From: an uncultured bacterium
GTDB taxonomy: Bacteria > Vulcanimicrobiota > CADAWZ01
Length of the DNA stretch: 41,882 bases
Direction of reading: 5' to 3'
Assembly: GCA_949288455.1 (NCBI GenBank)
Contig: CASEKF010000002.1
Location: 1 to 41,882, forward strand
The translations under genes were made by a program, and so were the position numbers. A model generated the notes under the pieces. It searched no databases, was not told the origin of the DNA, and worked only from the letters and a program-made list of their open reading frames with translations. The number at the start of each line of letters is the position of its first letter. Within the stretch, counting starts at the first letter, position 1. This document shows, piece after piece, positions 23,532-32,590 of this stretch.

Positions 23532-25007
23532 ATGGTAGGAACGTCTGTAAAAGTTGGCTTTACGGTTGTCGTGGCAATTATTCTCTTTGTTTTTGTAATG
23601 AATTTTATGGGGGTTTTTAAGAAGGAAGAGATCGGAACTCCTTATTTTATCGTGTTTAAGCAAGTGGCCGGGCTTCAAATCGGAGCTCCGGTATTAAAGG
23701 CCGGAGTAAAAGTCGGAAAGGTTATTTCAGTCGTAGTAATTTCTCATAACGAGCCTTCAAAATATAAGGATATGGTTCGATTGACCATTATGCTGAATAG
23801 CGATAAGGAAGTTTTGACGGAGACCTCCGGCTTTTTTATTTCGTCTAATTTAATGGGAGATAAGTGGCTTGAGATAATTCCGCGAGACGGGAAAATATTG
23901 AAGCCGTGCGATTATCGTTCCGCGACTCCTTGGACTGAGCCTTGCGCCGTCGGTATCGCTCCTATTTCGATAGACGAGATGATGATAGCGGCTGATCAAA
24001 CTCTTACTAGACTGGATGAAGCAGTGAGAAATTTTAACGATTTTTTAGGAGACGATAAAGTTCAAGAGGATATGAAATTGGCCATAAGCAATGTGAAAGA
24101 CGCGGCCTCTAGTCTCAGTCACTTGGCTTCTAACATGGATCGACAGTTCAACGTAGTCGTAGATAAAAGCGTGAAAGTTATAGACGGAGCCAATAAAGTC
24201 GTTCAAAACGTAAATGCCGTAGTAGTATCGGCCGGCGGAAATATAAGCGATATTACGTCTTCGGTGAAGACTTTAGTAGACTCTAACGGAGCTTCTATAA
24301 GCGATATTGTGAAAAATCTCGACGAAACTTCAAAAAATCTTAATTTAGCTATGAAGGCGATACAGGAAGTAGTAGCCGACGAGCGTTTCGGATCCAGCAT
24401 ATTGGGTACTCTTGAAAATCTTGAGAAGACGACCGTTGAGTTAGAAGGAGTAGTAAAAGACGTTAGAACTATTACTTCAGATCCTAACGTTCAGGAAAAT
24501 TTAAAAGCTACTTTGCAAGAGACTAGAGAAACGGTAACGGGCGCGAATAAGCTTATAAAGAGGGTTCGTAAATTTTTGGGAGACAAGGATAACGGAGAAA
24601 GCGGAAGTCGTTCGCGCATAATGCAGCTCGACGCGGATATGTTATGGGATACTCCCGAAGGGTTTTCTCATGGCAACGCAAATTTATATTTGTTTCCCAG
24701 AGGGGAGCATATGTTAAAGCTTGGCGTCGAAGAAATAGGAAAAGATAATAAAGTTAATTTTCAGTATGGCAAAAACATAGGTTCGTTCCGTCCAAGAATA
24801 GGAGTGGTAAGATCTCAGCTGGGGATTGGAACTGACGCGTTTATAGGCAAAAATATCGAACTTAGCGTAGACGCTTATAATACTTCGGACGTTCAAGTGG
24901 ATTTGCTTGGCAAATATATAATTAACGACAGCGTATACTTTATGGGAGGCGTAAGAGACGCCTTTGATACTAAGCAGGGCGTTTTAGGCGTGGGTAAAAG
25001 ATTTTAA
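23532..25007 (+). CDS. mlaD: MlaD/MCE-domain protein with long helical stalk and C-terminal barrel-like domain
   Basis: A 491-residue protein, more than twice E. coli MlaD. One N-terminal transmembrane helix (8-27) is followed by the MCE domain (about 37-117: YFIVFKQVAGLQIGAPVLKAGVKVG ...). A long helical segment (about 145-350) with many heptad-like repeats follows. The C-terminal 130 residues (359-491) are beta-rich with alternating strands and Gly-containing turns and end in Phe, as outer-membrane barrels do. The same architecture is described in Veillonella parvula, where MlaD is thought to bridge the whole envelope with a barrel in the outer membrane. ATG 23532 follows GCGAGG; GTG 23523 is less likely. 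Good evidence for the architecture; the bridge itself is inferred. Confidence 0.9.
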   Translation: MVGTSVKVGFTVVVAIILFVFVMNFMGVFKKEEIGTPYFIVFKQVAGLQIGAPVLKAGVKVGKVISVVVISHNEPSKYKDMVRLTIMLNSDKEVLTETSGFFISSNLMGDKWLEIIPRDGKILKPCDYRSATPWTEPCAVGIAPISIDEMMIAADQTLTRLDEAVRNFNDFLGDDKVQEDMKLAISNVKDAASSLSHLASNMDRQFNVVVDKSVKVIDGANKVVQNVNAVVVSAGGNISDITSSVKTLVDSNGASISDIVKNLDETSKNLNLAMKAIQEVVADERFGSSILGTLENLEKTTVELEGVVKDVRTITSDPNVQENLKATLQETRETVTGANKLIKRVRKFLGDKDNGESGSRSRIMQLDADMLWDTPEGFSHGNANLYLFPRGEHMLKLGVEEIGKDNKVNFQYGKNIGSFRPRIGVVRSQLGIGTDAFIGKNIELSVDAYNTSDVQVDLLGKYIINDSVYFMGGVRDAFDTKQGVLGVGKRF

Positions 25008-25039
25008 TTAACGTACGGCATTAATTGCGGAGGTATTAG

Positions 25040-26245
25040 GTGTTAGAAAATCTTGACAGTACTCAGGACAGCAGATGGCTTAGGGAAAATTCAGTTCTTG
25101 ACGATCGGTATAAAGTTCTTAAGCTTATAAAGGCCGGGGGTATGGGGGCGGTTTATCAAGCTGCCGATATGAGGATGGAAAACAGAATCGTTGCCATTAA
25201 GCATATGTTGGATAATTTTAGCGATCCTCAGGAACGGCGGGATGCAATAGATAGGTTCGTTTCTGAAATTCAGGTTCTCACCGAGATTTGTCATCCTAAT
25301 ATTCCTCATGTAAGCGATCATTTTTTGCTCGATAACGCTTTCTTTTTTGTGATGGACTATATAGAAGGAAAGGATTTGTCTTATATACTTAAAAATGAAG
25401 GTTCTCCGGGACTTCCTGAAAAAAGGGTCCTTGAAATAGGAGTAGAAGTTTGCGAGGCTTTAAATTATATCCATAATTTGGAGACTCCTTTCGCTCATCG
25501 AGATATAAAACCTTCAAATATCATAATAAGGAATGCAGACGGAAGAGTTATGCTTATCGACTTTGGAATAGCAAGAGTCACAAATCCAAGCGAGGGGTTT
25601 TGGATAGGCACTCCCGGATACGCTCCTCCGGAGCAGCAGTTTGGAAAACCGGAATTGAGATCCGATATATACGCTCTTGGAGCGGCTATGCATGAACTTT
25701 TGACAGGGCATAGACCCGTGGATTTTGATTTTCTTCCTTTTTCTGAATTTGGAGTTTCCGTATCGAAAGAATTGGAGAACATTATATTTGACGCTCTTAA
25801 CTGGAATCCTGACGACAGAATACAAACTGCTCTTGACTTTCAGAAGCGGTTGATAGACGCCTTAGGGTATTCGACTCTTTCTTACTGTCAGGGCGACGCA
25901 TTCGCGTTTACGGAAGCCGTAAATAAATACAAGTCTAAGGTTTTAGACTCTTTATTAAATTCCTTGCTTCAACGGTACGCTAACGAATGTCATACTAGTT
26001 TTATTCCTAAAAATCTTGATTATCTAACGGTTACTCTGGCGTGTCCAATGTCTTTTCAGTTGATAGTAAAGAAAAATGAAGTCGATAGAAAAATTGAATT
26101 TTTTAAAAAAGAAGGCATATTGTCCCCTGCGTTTTTAGGAAAAATCGATCCGTTAACGGACGGCTCTTCCGCGGCAGAGCGGATTATAGACGTATTTGTC
26201 GACGAATATGAAAGATTTAAGGCCGGTTCTTGGGGGATATTTTAA
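25040..26245 (+). CDS. Serine/threonine protein kinase with an extra C-terminal domain
   Basis: A 401-residue Hanks-type (PknB-like) kinase with no transmembrane helix. All key parts are present: Gly-rich loop KAGGMGAVY (31-39), Lys54 in VAIKHM, catalytic HRDIKPSN (153-160), DFG (174-176), and the APPE motif after a short activation loop. The kinase domain ends near 275. Residues 280-401 are a separate, soluble, unrecognised domain (GDAFAFTEAVNKYKSKVLDSLLNSLL ... VFVDEYERFKAGSWGIF). GTG start with GGAGG. It lies 32 bases after mlaD and 30 before wecA, so it may regulate envelope synthesis or lipid transport; its substrate is unknown. Confidence 0.9.
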   Translation: MLENLDSTQDSRWLRENSVLDDRYKVLKLIKAGGMGAVYQAADMRMENRIVAIKHMLDNFSDPQERRDAIDRFVSEIQVLTEICHPNIPHVSDHFLLDNAFFFVMDYIEGKDLSYILKNEGSPGLPEKRVLEIGVEVCEALNYIHNLETPFAHRDIKPSNIIIRNADGRVMLIDFGIARVTNPSEGFWIGTPGYAPPEQQFGKPELRSDIYALGAAMHELLTGHRPVDFDFLPFSEFGVSVSKELENIIFDALNWNPDDRIQTALDFQKRLIDALGYSTLSYCQGDAFAFTEAVNKYKSKVLDSLLNSLLQRYANECHTSFIPKNLDYLTVTLACPMSFQLIVKKNEVDRKIEFFKKEGILSPAFLGKIDPLTDGSSAAERIIDVFVDEYERFKAGSWGIF

Positions 26246-26275
26246 AAAATTATTAATACTAACGAGGCTTTTTAA

Positions 26276-27250
26276 GTGTACTTGATTTTTGCGGGCGTCT
26301 TTATAGCGGCTTTGCTAATTTCGTTTTTTTTAACGCCTTTAGTTATAAAAATAGCTGCGGCCAAAGGTTTTGTGGATCGTCCTAACGAACGTAAAATGCA
26401 TAAAGTTCCTATACCTTACGGCGGAGGAATAGCTATGTTCATAGCTTTTATAGCGTCCGCTTCCTTAGGTTTTGCCGTAATGTGGATCTACCGCTCTGAA
26501 GCGTCTATGCGCGAGATCCTGCTTTTTACGGCTTTTTGCGCCGGGAGCTTTCTCGCTTTTGTAATAGGCCTTATAGACGATATTATATCGATGCCGGCTA
26601 AGGTAAAATTATTATGTCAGATAGTGGCGGTGTCCATAGTAATGGCCTTTGGCGTTTCCGTTACTTTCGTTACTAATCCTTTTGGAGAAGGTTTGATTTA
26701 TTTCCCCGTATTCGTTACGATTCCGCTTACTATTTTCTGGATAGTCGGAATAATGAACGCGGTTAATTTATTGGACGGTTTAGACGGTCTTCTTGGCGGC
26801 GTGTCTGTTATATCGGCTTTAGTATTTTTTATAGTTTCTTGTATGAAGGGGCAGATTTTAGTAGCCTGCATGATGGCAGCTATCGCCGGCAGCGCTCTTG
26901 GGTTTTTAAAATATAATTTTAATCCGGCTAAAATTTTTATGGGAGACACCGGAAGTCTTTTCCTTGGTATGGTTTTCGCTATAGCTTCGGTTGTCGGAGG
27001 TCTTAAAACTACTACGACCGTAGCTTTTCTTATTCCCTTTTTGATAATGGGTTTCCCCATAATAGATACGGCATGGGCTATTATACGCAGAGCAAGCAGC
27101 CGCCAGCCTATTTTTAAGCCTGATAAAGGACATATTCATCATAGGCTTTTGGGGTTGGGATTGACTCAAAAACAGGCCGTATGTATTATCTATGCTATTA
27201 ATTTATGTTTAGGGCTTATAGCCATTGCAATTTGCTATTTTACCGTTTAA
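26276..27250 (+). CDS. wecA: Undecaprenyl-phosphate GlcNAc-1-phosphate transferase (WecA/TagO-like)
   Basis: A 324-residue polytopic membrane enzyme of the MraY/WecA family with about ten helices. It joins a sugar-1-phosphate (usually GlcNAc from UDP-GlcNAc) to undecaprenyl phosphate, starting a surface polymer. Marks: the first cytoplasmic loop DRPNERKMHKVPIPYGGG; the catalytic GLIDDI; NAVNLLDGLDGL; KIFMGDTGSL; and the family His motif GHIHHRLL. GTG 26276 is used. It is followed by wecB, so this pair likely makes a GlcNAc- or ManNAc-linked polymer rather than peptidoglycan lipid I. Confidence 0.93.
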   Translation: MYLIFAGVFIAALLISFFLTPLVIKIAAAKGFVDRPNERKMHKVPIPYGGGIAMFIAFIASASLGFAVMWIYRSEASMREILLFTAFCAGSFLAFVIGLIDDIISMPAKVKLLCQIVAVSIVMAFGVSVTFVTNPFGEGLIYFPVFVTIPLTIFWIVGIMNAVNLLDGLDGLLGGVSVISALVFFIVSCMKGQILVACMMAAIAGSALGFLKYNFNPAKIFMGDTGSLFLGMVFAIASVVGGLKTTTTVAFLIPFLIMGFPIIDTAWAIIRRASSRQPIFKPDKGHIHHRLLGLGLTQKQAVCIIYAINLCLGLIAIAICYFTV

Positions 27251-27273
27251 AGTTTATTTGGGGGCATGTTTAT

Positions 27274-28419
27274 ATGATAAAAGTTACGGCTGTGTTTGGA
27301 ACGCGACCTGAAGCCATAAAAATGGCTCCGGTTATACTTGCTCTGAAAAAAGATCCTGTTTTTGAGACTTCGGTAGTTTTGACAGGGCAGCATAGAGAGA
27401 TGCTTGATCAGGTAATGTCTTTGTTTAACTTGAAAGCGTCTTTTGACTTGAATATAATGAAAGATAAGCAAACTCTTTCCGATATTACCGTCGGAGCATT
27501 GTCCGGCCTTGAAAATATTTTTAAAGTAAGCCGACCGGATATAGTCTTGGTACAAGGCGACACTACTACCGCTTTTGCCGCCGCTCTCGCGTCTTTTTAT
27601 CAAAAAATTCCCGTGGGGCATATTGAAGCCGGTCTTAGAACCGACGATATATATAATCCTTATCCTGAAGAAATGAACAGGAGAATGATCACTGCCTTAG
27701 CTTCTCTTCATTTTGCGCCTACTAGAGAAGCTAAGCAAAATCTTTTAAAGGGCGGCGTCGATCAAAAGAATATATTTTTGACCGGGAACACTGTGGTAGA
27801 CGCCTTATTATATATGACTAAAAACAATGGAGCGGATTTGCCGGACGAATATCGAAAAAGGCATAAAGTCGGAAATCGAGTAATTTTTGTAGAGACGCAC
27901 AGACGTGAAAATTTAGGAGAACCGATGCGTCGTATTTGCGGAGCGTTAAAGAAACTTACGGAAAAATACGGCGACGTCGAGGTAGTATTTTCCGTTCATA
28001 GAAATCCTCTCGTTCGCGAAGTTGTTTTCGACGAATTACAAAATCTTAGTAGAGTTATTCTTCTTGAACCCGTAGATTATCCGGTAATGATAAAGCTTAT
28101 GGAAGAGTCTTTTTTTATTATGACCGATTCCGGAGGTCTTCAGGAAGAGGCTCCTTCTTTGGGCAGGCCGGTTATTATTCTTAGGGACAATACGGAGCGT
28201 CCCGAAGGAATCAGAGCCGGAACGGCCGTTTTGGCCGGGACGTGCGAAAATAACGTGTTCAGCGAAGCTTCCGGCCTTCTTGACGACGGCGAGCGATATA
28301 CGAAAATGGCTAAGGCCGCTAATCCGTATGGAGACGGTTTGGCTTCGGAGAGAATAGCTTCTATTATTCGCAGTGTTAACGACGTATCCTTACCGTATTT
28401 AGAGGAGTTTCCCGGATAA
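27274..28419 (+). CDS. wecB: UDP-N-acetylglucosamine 2-epimerase
   Basis: A 381-residue enzyme that interconverts UDP-GlcNAc and UDP-ManNAc, feeding ManNAc into surface polymers. Motifs: GTRPEAIKMAPV at the start; VQGDTTTAFAAALASF; GHIEAGLRTDD-YNPYPEEMNR; ETHRRENLG; and TDSGGLQEEAP...LRDNTERPEG. ATG 27274 is preferred over the upstream TTG because it starts right at IKVTAVFGTRPE and has GGGGG before it. The gene overlaps the next by one base (TAATG), showing tight coupling. Confidence 0.95.
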   Translation: MIKVTAVFGTRPEAIKMAPVILALKKDPVFETSVVLTGQHREMLDQVMSLFNLKASFDLNIMKDKQTLSDITVGALSGLENIFKVSRPDIVLVQGDTTTAFAAALASFYQKIPVGHIEAGLRTDDIYNPYPEEMNRRMITALASLHFAPTREAKQNLLKGGVDQKNIFLTGNTVVDALLYMTKNNGADLPDEYRKRHKVGNRVIFVETHRRENLGEPMRRICGALKKLTEKYGDVEVVFSVHRNPLVREVVFDELQNLSRVILLEPVDYPVMIKLMEESFFIMTDSGGLQEEAPSLGRPVIILRDNTERPEGIRAGTAVLAGTCENNVFSEASGLLDDGERYTKMAKAANPYGDGLASERIASIIRSVNDVSLPYLEEFPG

Positions 28420-28667
28420 TGAAGGAAAAAAATTATCTTTTTCTATCTAGGCTTTCTTCTATAGGTTTTACGATTGTCATTTGCGTAGTAGGTTCTTTTT
28501 TTGTCGGTTTATTTATAGATAAGTATTTAAAAACTTCGCCGTTATTTATGATTTTATGTATGTTGGCGGGAATTATTGCCGCGGGTTATTCGGTTATAAG
28601 ACTTGCTAACAAGATTCAGAAAGAATTGGACGCTAAAGATGATAGGAATCTTCAAGGAAGCCGTTAG
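28419..28667 (+). CDS. atpI: AtpI-like small membrane protein
   Basis: An 82-residue protein with two transmembrane helices (about 14-34 and 40-62) and the AtpI/AtpZ pattern GSFFVGLFIDKYLKTSP...AGIIAAGYSVIRLA. In other bacteria this small protein helps assemble the F-type ATP synthase c-ring or carries Mg2+. It is joined to wecB by a TAATG overlap, the order also seen in some Firmicutes and other lineages just before atpB. Here no ATP synthase gene follows; an exporter permease overlaps its 3' end by 29 bases. Confidence 0.8.
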   Translation: MKEKNYLFLSRLSSIGFTIVICVVGSFFVGLFIDKYLKTSPLFMILCMLAGIIAAGYSVIRLANKIQKELDAKDDRNLQGSR

Positions 28668-29766
28668 AATGCTTTTAAGAAGAAAATCTCGGGTAATCCC
28701 GGCGTTATGCGCCGTTAGTTCCGGGATTTTTCTATTAATTGTGACGGCTTCGGTAAGCGCTTATTTTATGGAATTGTCGTCCGGTCTAATCGACAGCTTT
28801 AAGGGTAAAGCGTTTCTTTGCGAAAAGAAAAATTTTTGGATAGGCGGAGGGCTTATTCCGGAAGAAAAGATTTCTTCTCTGCGGACTATCGAAAATATAG
28901 GAATTTTGATTCCTATGCTTATATCTCGCGCTGAAGCGGACGATATCGTAGTTATGGGGATACCGGATATAATAGTGGGGATTCCTCTTGAACTTTGTCA
29001 TTTTTACGTCAATGCTTCCGCTTTGCTAGAGGGCAAGTTTCCCGAATCTCCGGACGAAGTTGTGATAGGTTGGGATATCGCAAAAAATCGACGTCTGAAA
29101 ATAGGCGAGGAGATAGAGTTAAAATGCGGTAAATTTAAAGTTTCCGGAATTACTAAAAAAACTTCTTCCATTCTTGACAAGCAGATAATAGCCTCGCTCT
29201 CTGAAATGCAGCGGCTGTTAGAGAGAAAGGAACTGCTGACATGCATAATGGCTATTCCGTCTAAAGAGAATGCGATTGAAAAGATTTCTGAGGAAGTAAA
29301 GTCTAAAACCGGTTATATACAGACTATTTCTTCACGCTATATTGAAAAAGAGATCGCTCAGACGGTATCTTTTTGGAATGCTCTTACCATAGTTTTTTTT
29401 CTTATTTCAGGGCTCGGTTCTCTGGCGTCAGTTTCTGCCGTAACCGCTATGGCCGTTACGGAGCGAAAAATTGAGATAGCGGTTAAAAAAGCGATAGGAG
29501 CAAAAAATAAGGATATCTACATAGAATATCTTTCCGAGTCGCTTATTATTACTTGCGTCGCTTGGATTACGGCTCTTGTCTTCGCTTTGGCGTTCATTTT
29601 ATTTTGCGAGTCTTTTCCTTGGACTAGCAACGCCGCAGTTTTTAGTATCACTCCTTTTATTTTGTTTTTTTCTCTTTTATGGTCCGTTCTTATCGCCGCG
29701 GCCGCGTCGTATCTTCCTTTAAGAGATATCTTGTCCGAATCTCCGGCCGTTCTTTTAAGAAGTTAA
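28639..29766 (+). CDS. MacB/FtsX-type ABC exporter permease
   Basis: A 375-residue permease of the MacB/LolCE/FtsX superfamily with four transmembrane helices: one at about 15-40, then a large exported loop (40-245), then three at the C-terminal end. Conserved cues: IGIFKEAVRMLLRRKSRVIPAL at the start; TERKIEIAVKKAIGAKNKDIYIEYLSESLII after helix 2; and SESPAVLLRS at the end. Start ATG 28639 matches the family opening better; ATG 28669 has the better ribosome site but would cut into it. Unlike MacB it has no fused ATPase: two separate ATPases follow. Confidence 0.85.
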   Translation: MIGIFKEAVRMLLRRKSRVIPALCAVSSGIFLLIVTASVSAYFMELSSGLIDSFKGKAFLCEKKNFWIGGGLIPEEKISSLRTIENIGILIPMLISRAEADDIVVMGIPDIIVGIPLELCHFYVNASALLEGKFPESPDEVVIGWDIAKNRRLKIGEEIELKCGKFKVSGITKKTSSILDKQIIASLSEMQRLLERKELLTCIMAIPSKENAIEKISEEVKSKTGYIQTISSRYIEKEIAQTVSFWNALTIVFFLISGLGSLASVSAVTAMAVTERKIEIAVKKAIGAKNKDIYIEYLSESLIITCVAWITALVFALAFILFCESFPWTSNAAVFSITPFILFFSLLWSVLIAAAASYLPLRDILSESPAVLLRS

Positions 29767-29782
29767 AATTGGAGTTTGTTCA

Positions 29783-30460
29783 ATGTCAAAGCTACTTAGA
29801 ATGGAAAAAGTTTCTAAAGTTTTTAAAAAGGGCGGTTTGGAAATTCTCGCTTTGAAGGATATTGACATAGAGCTTTTTGAAGGCGAATTCGTATGCATAA
29901 CGGGCCGTTCCGGAAGCGGCAAAACTACTTTTTTGAATATTGCGGGCTTTCTCGACGTTCCTACGTCCGGAAATATTTTTTATTTGGATAGACCTGTTTC
30001 ATTTTCTTCTTACGACGAAATGACTGAATTTAGGCGGAATAATATCGGTTTTATTTTTCAAAAACTTTATTTGCAGTCTCATCTTACGGCTATAGAAAAT
30101 ATTTTGTTGCCCGTACGGTATTCTTCTTATTCGCTTTCCGACGCCGAAGAACGAGCTTTAGAGCTTTTAAGATCTTTCGGTTTAGCCGACAGGAGAGATT
30201 TTTTCCCTTCCGAACTTTCAGGAGGAGAATGTCAAAGGATAGCTATAGCGAGAGCTTTGATAAATTCTCCTAAGATAATATTGGCCGACGAACCTACTTC
30301 GGATCTGGATAACAGAACTTCCGTTGAGGTTATGGATATTCTTAAGGATATTTCTGAAAATCGCAAAGCCTCCGTATTGACGGTTACTCATGATTCTTCG
30401 GTAGTTCCTTACGGGGATCGAGTTTTTATTATGGACGAAGGAATGATTCGACTTGCTTAA
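29783..30460 (+). CDS. ABC exporter ATPase 1 (MacB/LolD type)
   Basis: A 225-residue ATPase. Walker A GRSGSGKT, Q-loop FIFQKLYLQ, signature LSGGECQRIAIARAL, Walker [13 protein letters not shown] and the H-loop VTHD are intact. It resembles LolD and the ATPase half of MacB. It sits 16 bases after the permease and overlaps the second ATPase by 8 bases. Its shared role with that gene is inferred from position. Confidence 0.92.
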   Translation: MSKLLRMEKVSKVFKKGGLEILALKDIDIELFEGEFVCITGRSGSGKTTFLNIAGFLDVPTSGNIFYLDRPVSFSSYDEMTEFRRNNIGFIFQKLYLQSHLTAIENILLPVRYSSYSLSDAEERALELLRSFGLADRRDFFPSELSGGECQRIAIARALINSPKIILADEPTSDLDNRTSVEVMDILKDISENRKASVLTVTHDSSVVPYGDRVFIMDEGMIRLA

Positions 30461-31136
30461 AGCCTTGGATATCAAGAAAGATTATATAATAGGCGATAAA
30501 GTTTTATCTGTTTTAAAAGGTATTTCTTTTCATCTTCATAGAGGCGAGTTTATGTCCGTTATGGGACCTTCAGGAGCCGGCAAGTCGACTTGTCTTCATA
30601 TTTTGGGATGTTTAGACCGTCCGTCTTCCGGTTTTTTAGAGATCGATTCTATTAATACTTTTGGACTTTCCGATTCGGAGCTGGCTTCTTTAAGAAACAA
30701 AAAGATAGGTTTCGTTTTTCAGAGTTTTAATCTTCTTCCAAAGTTAACGGCTTTCCAAAACGTAGAGCTTCCTCTTATATATGCCGGAGTAAAAGTTAGG
30801 AAACAGATATGTCTTGAGGCTTTGGATAGCGTCGGTTTGCTTAAGAGATCGGAACATCGTCCTTCCGAACTTTCCGGGGGCGAGCAGCAGAGAGTCGCCA
30901 TCGCTCGAGCTCTTGTAAATAATCCCGCTATAATATTGGCCGACGAACCTACGGGTAACTTGGACACTAAGTCAGGTCGCGATATTATGAATATTTTCGA
31001 CTCTTTAAACGCTTTGGGACGAACGATTCTTATGATAACGCATGATCGCAAGGTAGCGGAGCATGGCGATAGAATTATTCATCTCAAGGACGGGATAGTC
31101 GAGTATGAGGAGCCGTCTTCCGGCGTTAAAGAATGA
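30453..31136 (+). CDS. ABC exporter ATPase 2 (MacB/LolD type)
   Basis: A 227-residue ATPase, clearly related to the preceding one but distinct. Walker [10 protein letters not shown]-loop [14 protein letters not shown], signature [15 protein letters not shown], Walker [14 protein letters not shown] and H-loop ITHD. This is the more typical LolD/MacB sequence. TTG 30453 is the start, within the end of ATPase 1. The last bases overlap the next gene (ATGA at 31133-31136). Either the two ATPases make a heterodimer or each serves a different permease. Confidence 0.92.
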   Translation: MLKALDIKKDYIIGDKVLSVLKGISFHLHRGEFMSVMGPSGAGKSTCLHILGCLDRPSSGFLEIDSINTFGLSDSELASLRNKKIGFVFQSFNLLPKLTAFQNVELPLIYAGVKVRKQICLEALDSVGLLKRSEHRPSELSGGEQQRVAIARALVNNPAIILADEPTGNLDTKSGRDIMNIFDSLNALGRTILMITHDRKVAEHGDRIIHLKDGIVEYEEPSSGVKE

Positions 31137-32590
31137 GACTGCTTTATTATTTTTTTATTTTATTCTTTTTTACCGTATTTCTCTTTGGAAAAGCCGCGTT
31201 TTCATCTGAGGGCCGCGTATGTGATATTACTCTTATAGAATGCGTCGCCTCCGCTTTAAATCATAATTATGCTTTAAAACAGGCTCAAGAACGTTTAATT
31301 CAAGCGGAAACGGAATATTATGATTCCATAAACGACAAACTTCGAATGAAATTGTCTGGCGCGGCTTATATAGCTAAGAATCCATCGGCTTCTTCAGAGG
31401 GCTTTTTCAATTCCGGAGGAACCTTGGAATATATTTCTCCCGACGGCAGCTCATTTTCATTGGACGCGGAAATGCTTCATTCTTCTTCTTCGTCTTCGAA
31501 TTACGATTTAGGAGTTTCATACCGCAGGCCTTTAGCTAGAGGGGGCGGCGTTGTTACGGCTTGGCAGGACGTAAGAAGTTCGGAAAGAAACTGGGCCGGA
31601 GAACGATATCAGTTTTTTCTTGAGCGTCAGTCTTTAGTTTATTCTCTTATTCAATCTTACTTGCGTTTGATCTATGCTCAGAGGCGTATTGAAGTCAATA
31701 AACTTTTTGTGAAATCATCTTTAGACAATCTTACTGTTACTAAAAGAAAATTTGAAGAGGGACTTGTTCCTAAAATAGATTTATCTAGAGCCGAAGTTAA
31801 TCTTTTAAATTCCAAAGCTTCTTTATTAAACGCCGAGACAAGCTGGGAGGAGCAGAGAGACGCTTTGTTGTTGGAAATAGGATTGGATCCGCGTTTAGCG
31901 GTTCGTCCGGTTTACGATTTATCTTATTCTCCGGCAGTTTTCAATGAGGACGAATGTATAGCTGCCGCTCTTTCCCTGAGAAAAGAGCCTAAAATGGACG
32001 AAATTGACTTGGAAGGTTTAAAAGACGATTTAACCGTGGCGAAAAATAATTTTAAGCCTCAAATTGATTTTGTGGCCAGTTGGAACAAAACGCTTTTTAA
32101 CGATCCCGCGCGAGATTCCGGATTAGTTTCTTCGCGCAGAACTAACTCTTGGAGCGCAGGAATCGAATATACCGCCGAGATAGGTCAAAGGAGGAAAAAA
32201 TCGGATATAGATCGGGCTAATAGAAATTTAATTTTGGGCAGCGAAAAGCTTGAGCAAACGAAAAGAGAGATAATTAAAGAGGTGCGGGACGCGATAAGAG
32301 ATTTAAAGCTTGCCGAAAATCAAGTGATTATAAAAGAAGAAAGTTTAGTCGCGGCCGAAGAGCGTTTAAGACTTGCCACAAGGAGTTGGGAAGAAGGCAT
32401 AGTTAACAACAGAGAAATGCTGGACGCTCAGGAAGATTTAACCGACGCTCGTATTTCCTTAATAGGAGCGCGTATAGATTATGTGATTTACGCTTACGCT
32501 TTAAAGAAAGCAATGGGCATAGATCTTTTAAAATCTCTTCTTGAAGAGCCTGGAAATACTGTCGATAAACTAAGCGAGGATACTCTATGA
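31133..32590 (+). CDS. TolC-family outer-membrane protein of the exporter
   Basis: A 485-residue OEP-family channel. Signal peptide to about residue 23, then the opening IECVASALNHNYALKQAQERLIQAETEY, followed by two repeats of the coiled-coil type; the end is RSWEEGIVNNREMLDAQEDLTDARISLIGARIDYV. Its start overlaps ATPase 2 (ATGA) and its stop overlaps the fusion protein gene (ATGA), so the operon is tightly coupled. It is clearly distinct from the TolC-like gene at 11363-12784. It would provide the outer-membrane exit for the MacB-type pump. Confidence 0.9.
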   Translation: MRLLYYFFILFFFTVFLFGKAAFSSEGRVCDITLIECVASALNHNYALKQAQERLIQAETEYYDSINDKLRMKLSGAAYIAKNPSASSEGFFNSGGTLEYISPDGSSFSLDAEMLHSSSSSSNYDLGVSYRRPLARGGGVVTAWQDVRSSERNWAGERYQFFLERQSLVYSLIQSYLRLIYAQRRIEVNKLFVKSSLDNLTVTKRKFEEGLVPKIDLSRAEVNLLNSKASLLNAETSWEEQRDALLLEIGLDPRLAVRPVYDLSYSPAVFNEDECIAAALSLRKEPKMDEIDLEGLKDDLTVAKNNFKPQIDFVASWNKTLFNDPARDSGLVSSRRTNSWSAGIEYTAEIGQRRKKSDIDRANRNLILGSEKLEQTKREIIKEVRDAIRDLKLAENQVIIKEESLVAAEERLRLATRSWEEGIVNNREMLDAQEDLTDARISLIGARIDYVIYAYALKKAMGIDLLKSLLEEPGNTVDKLSEDTL

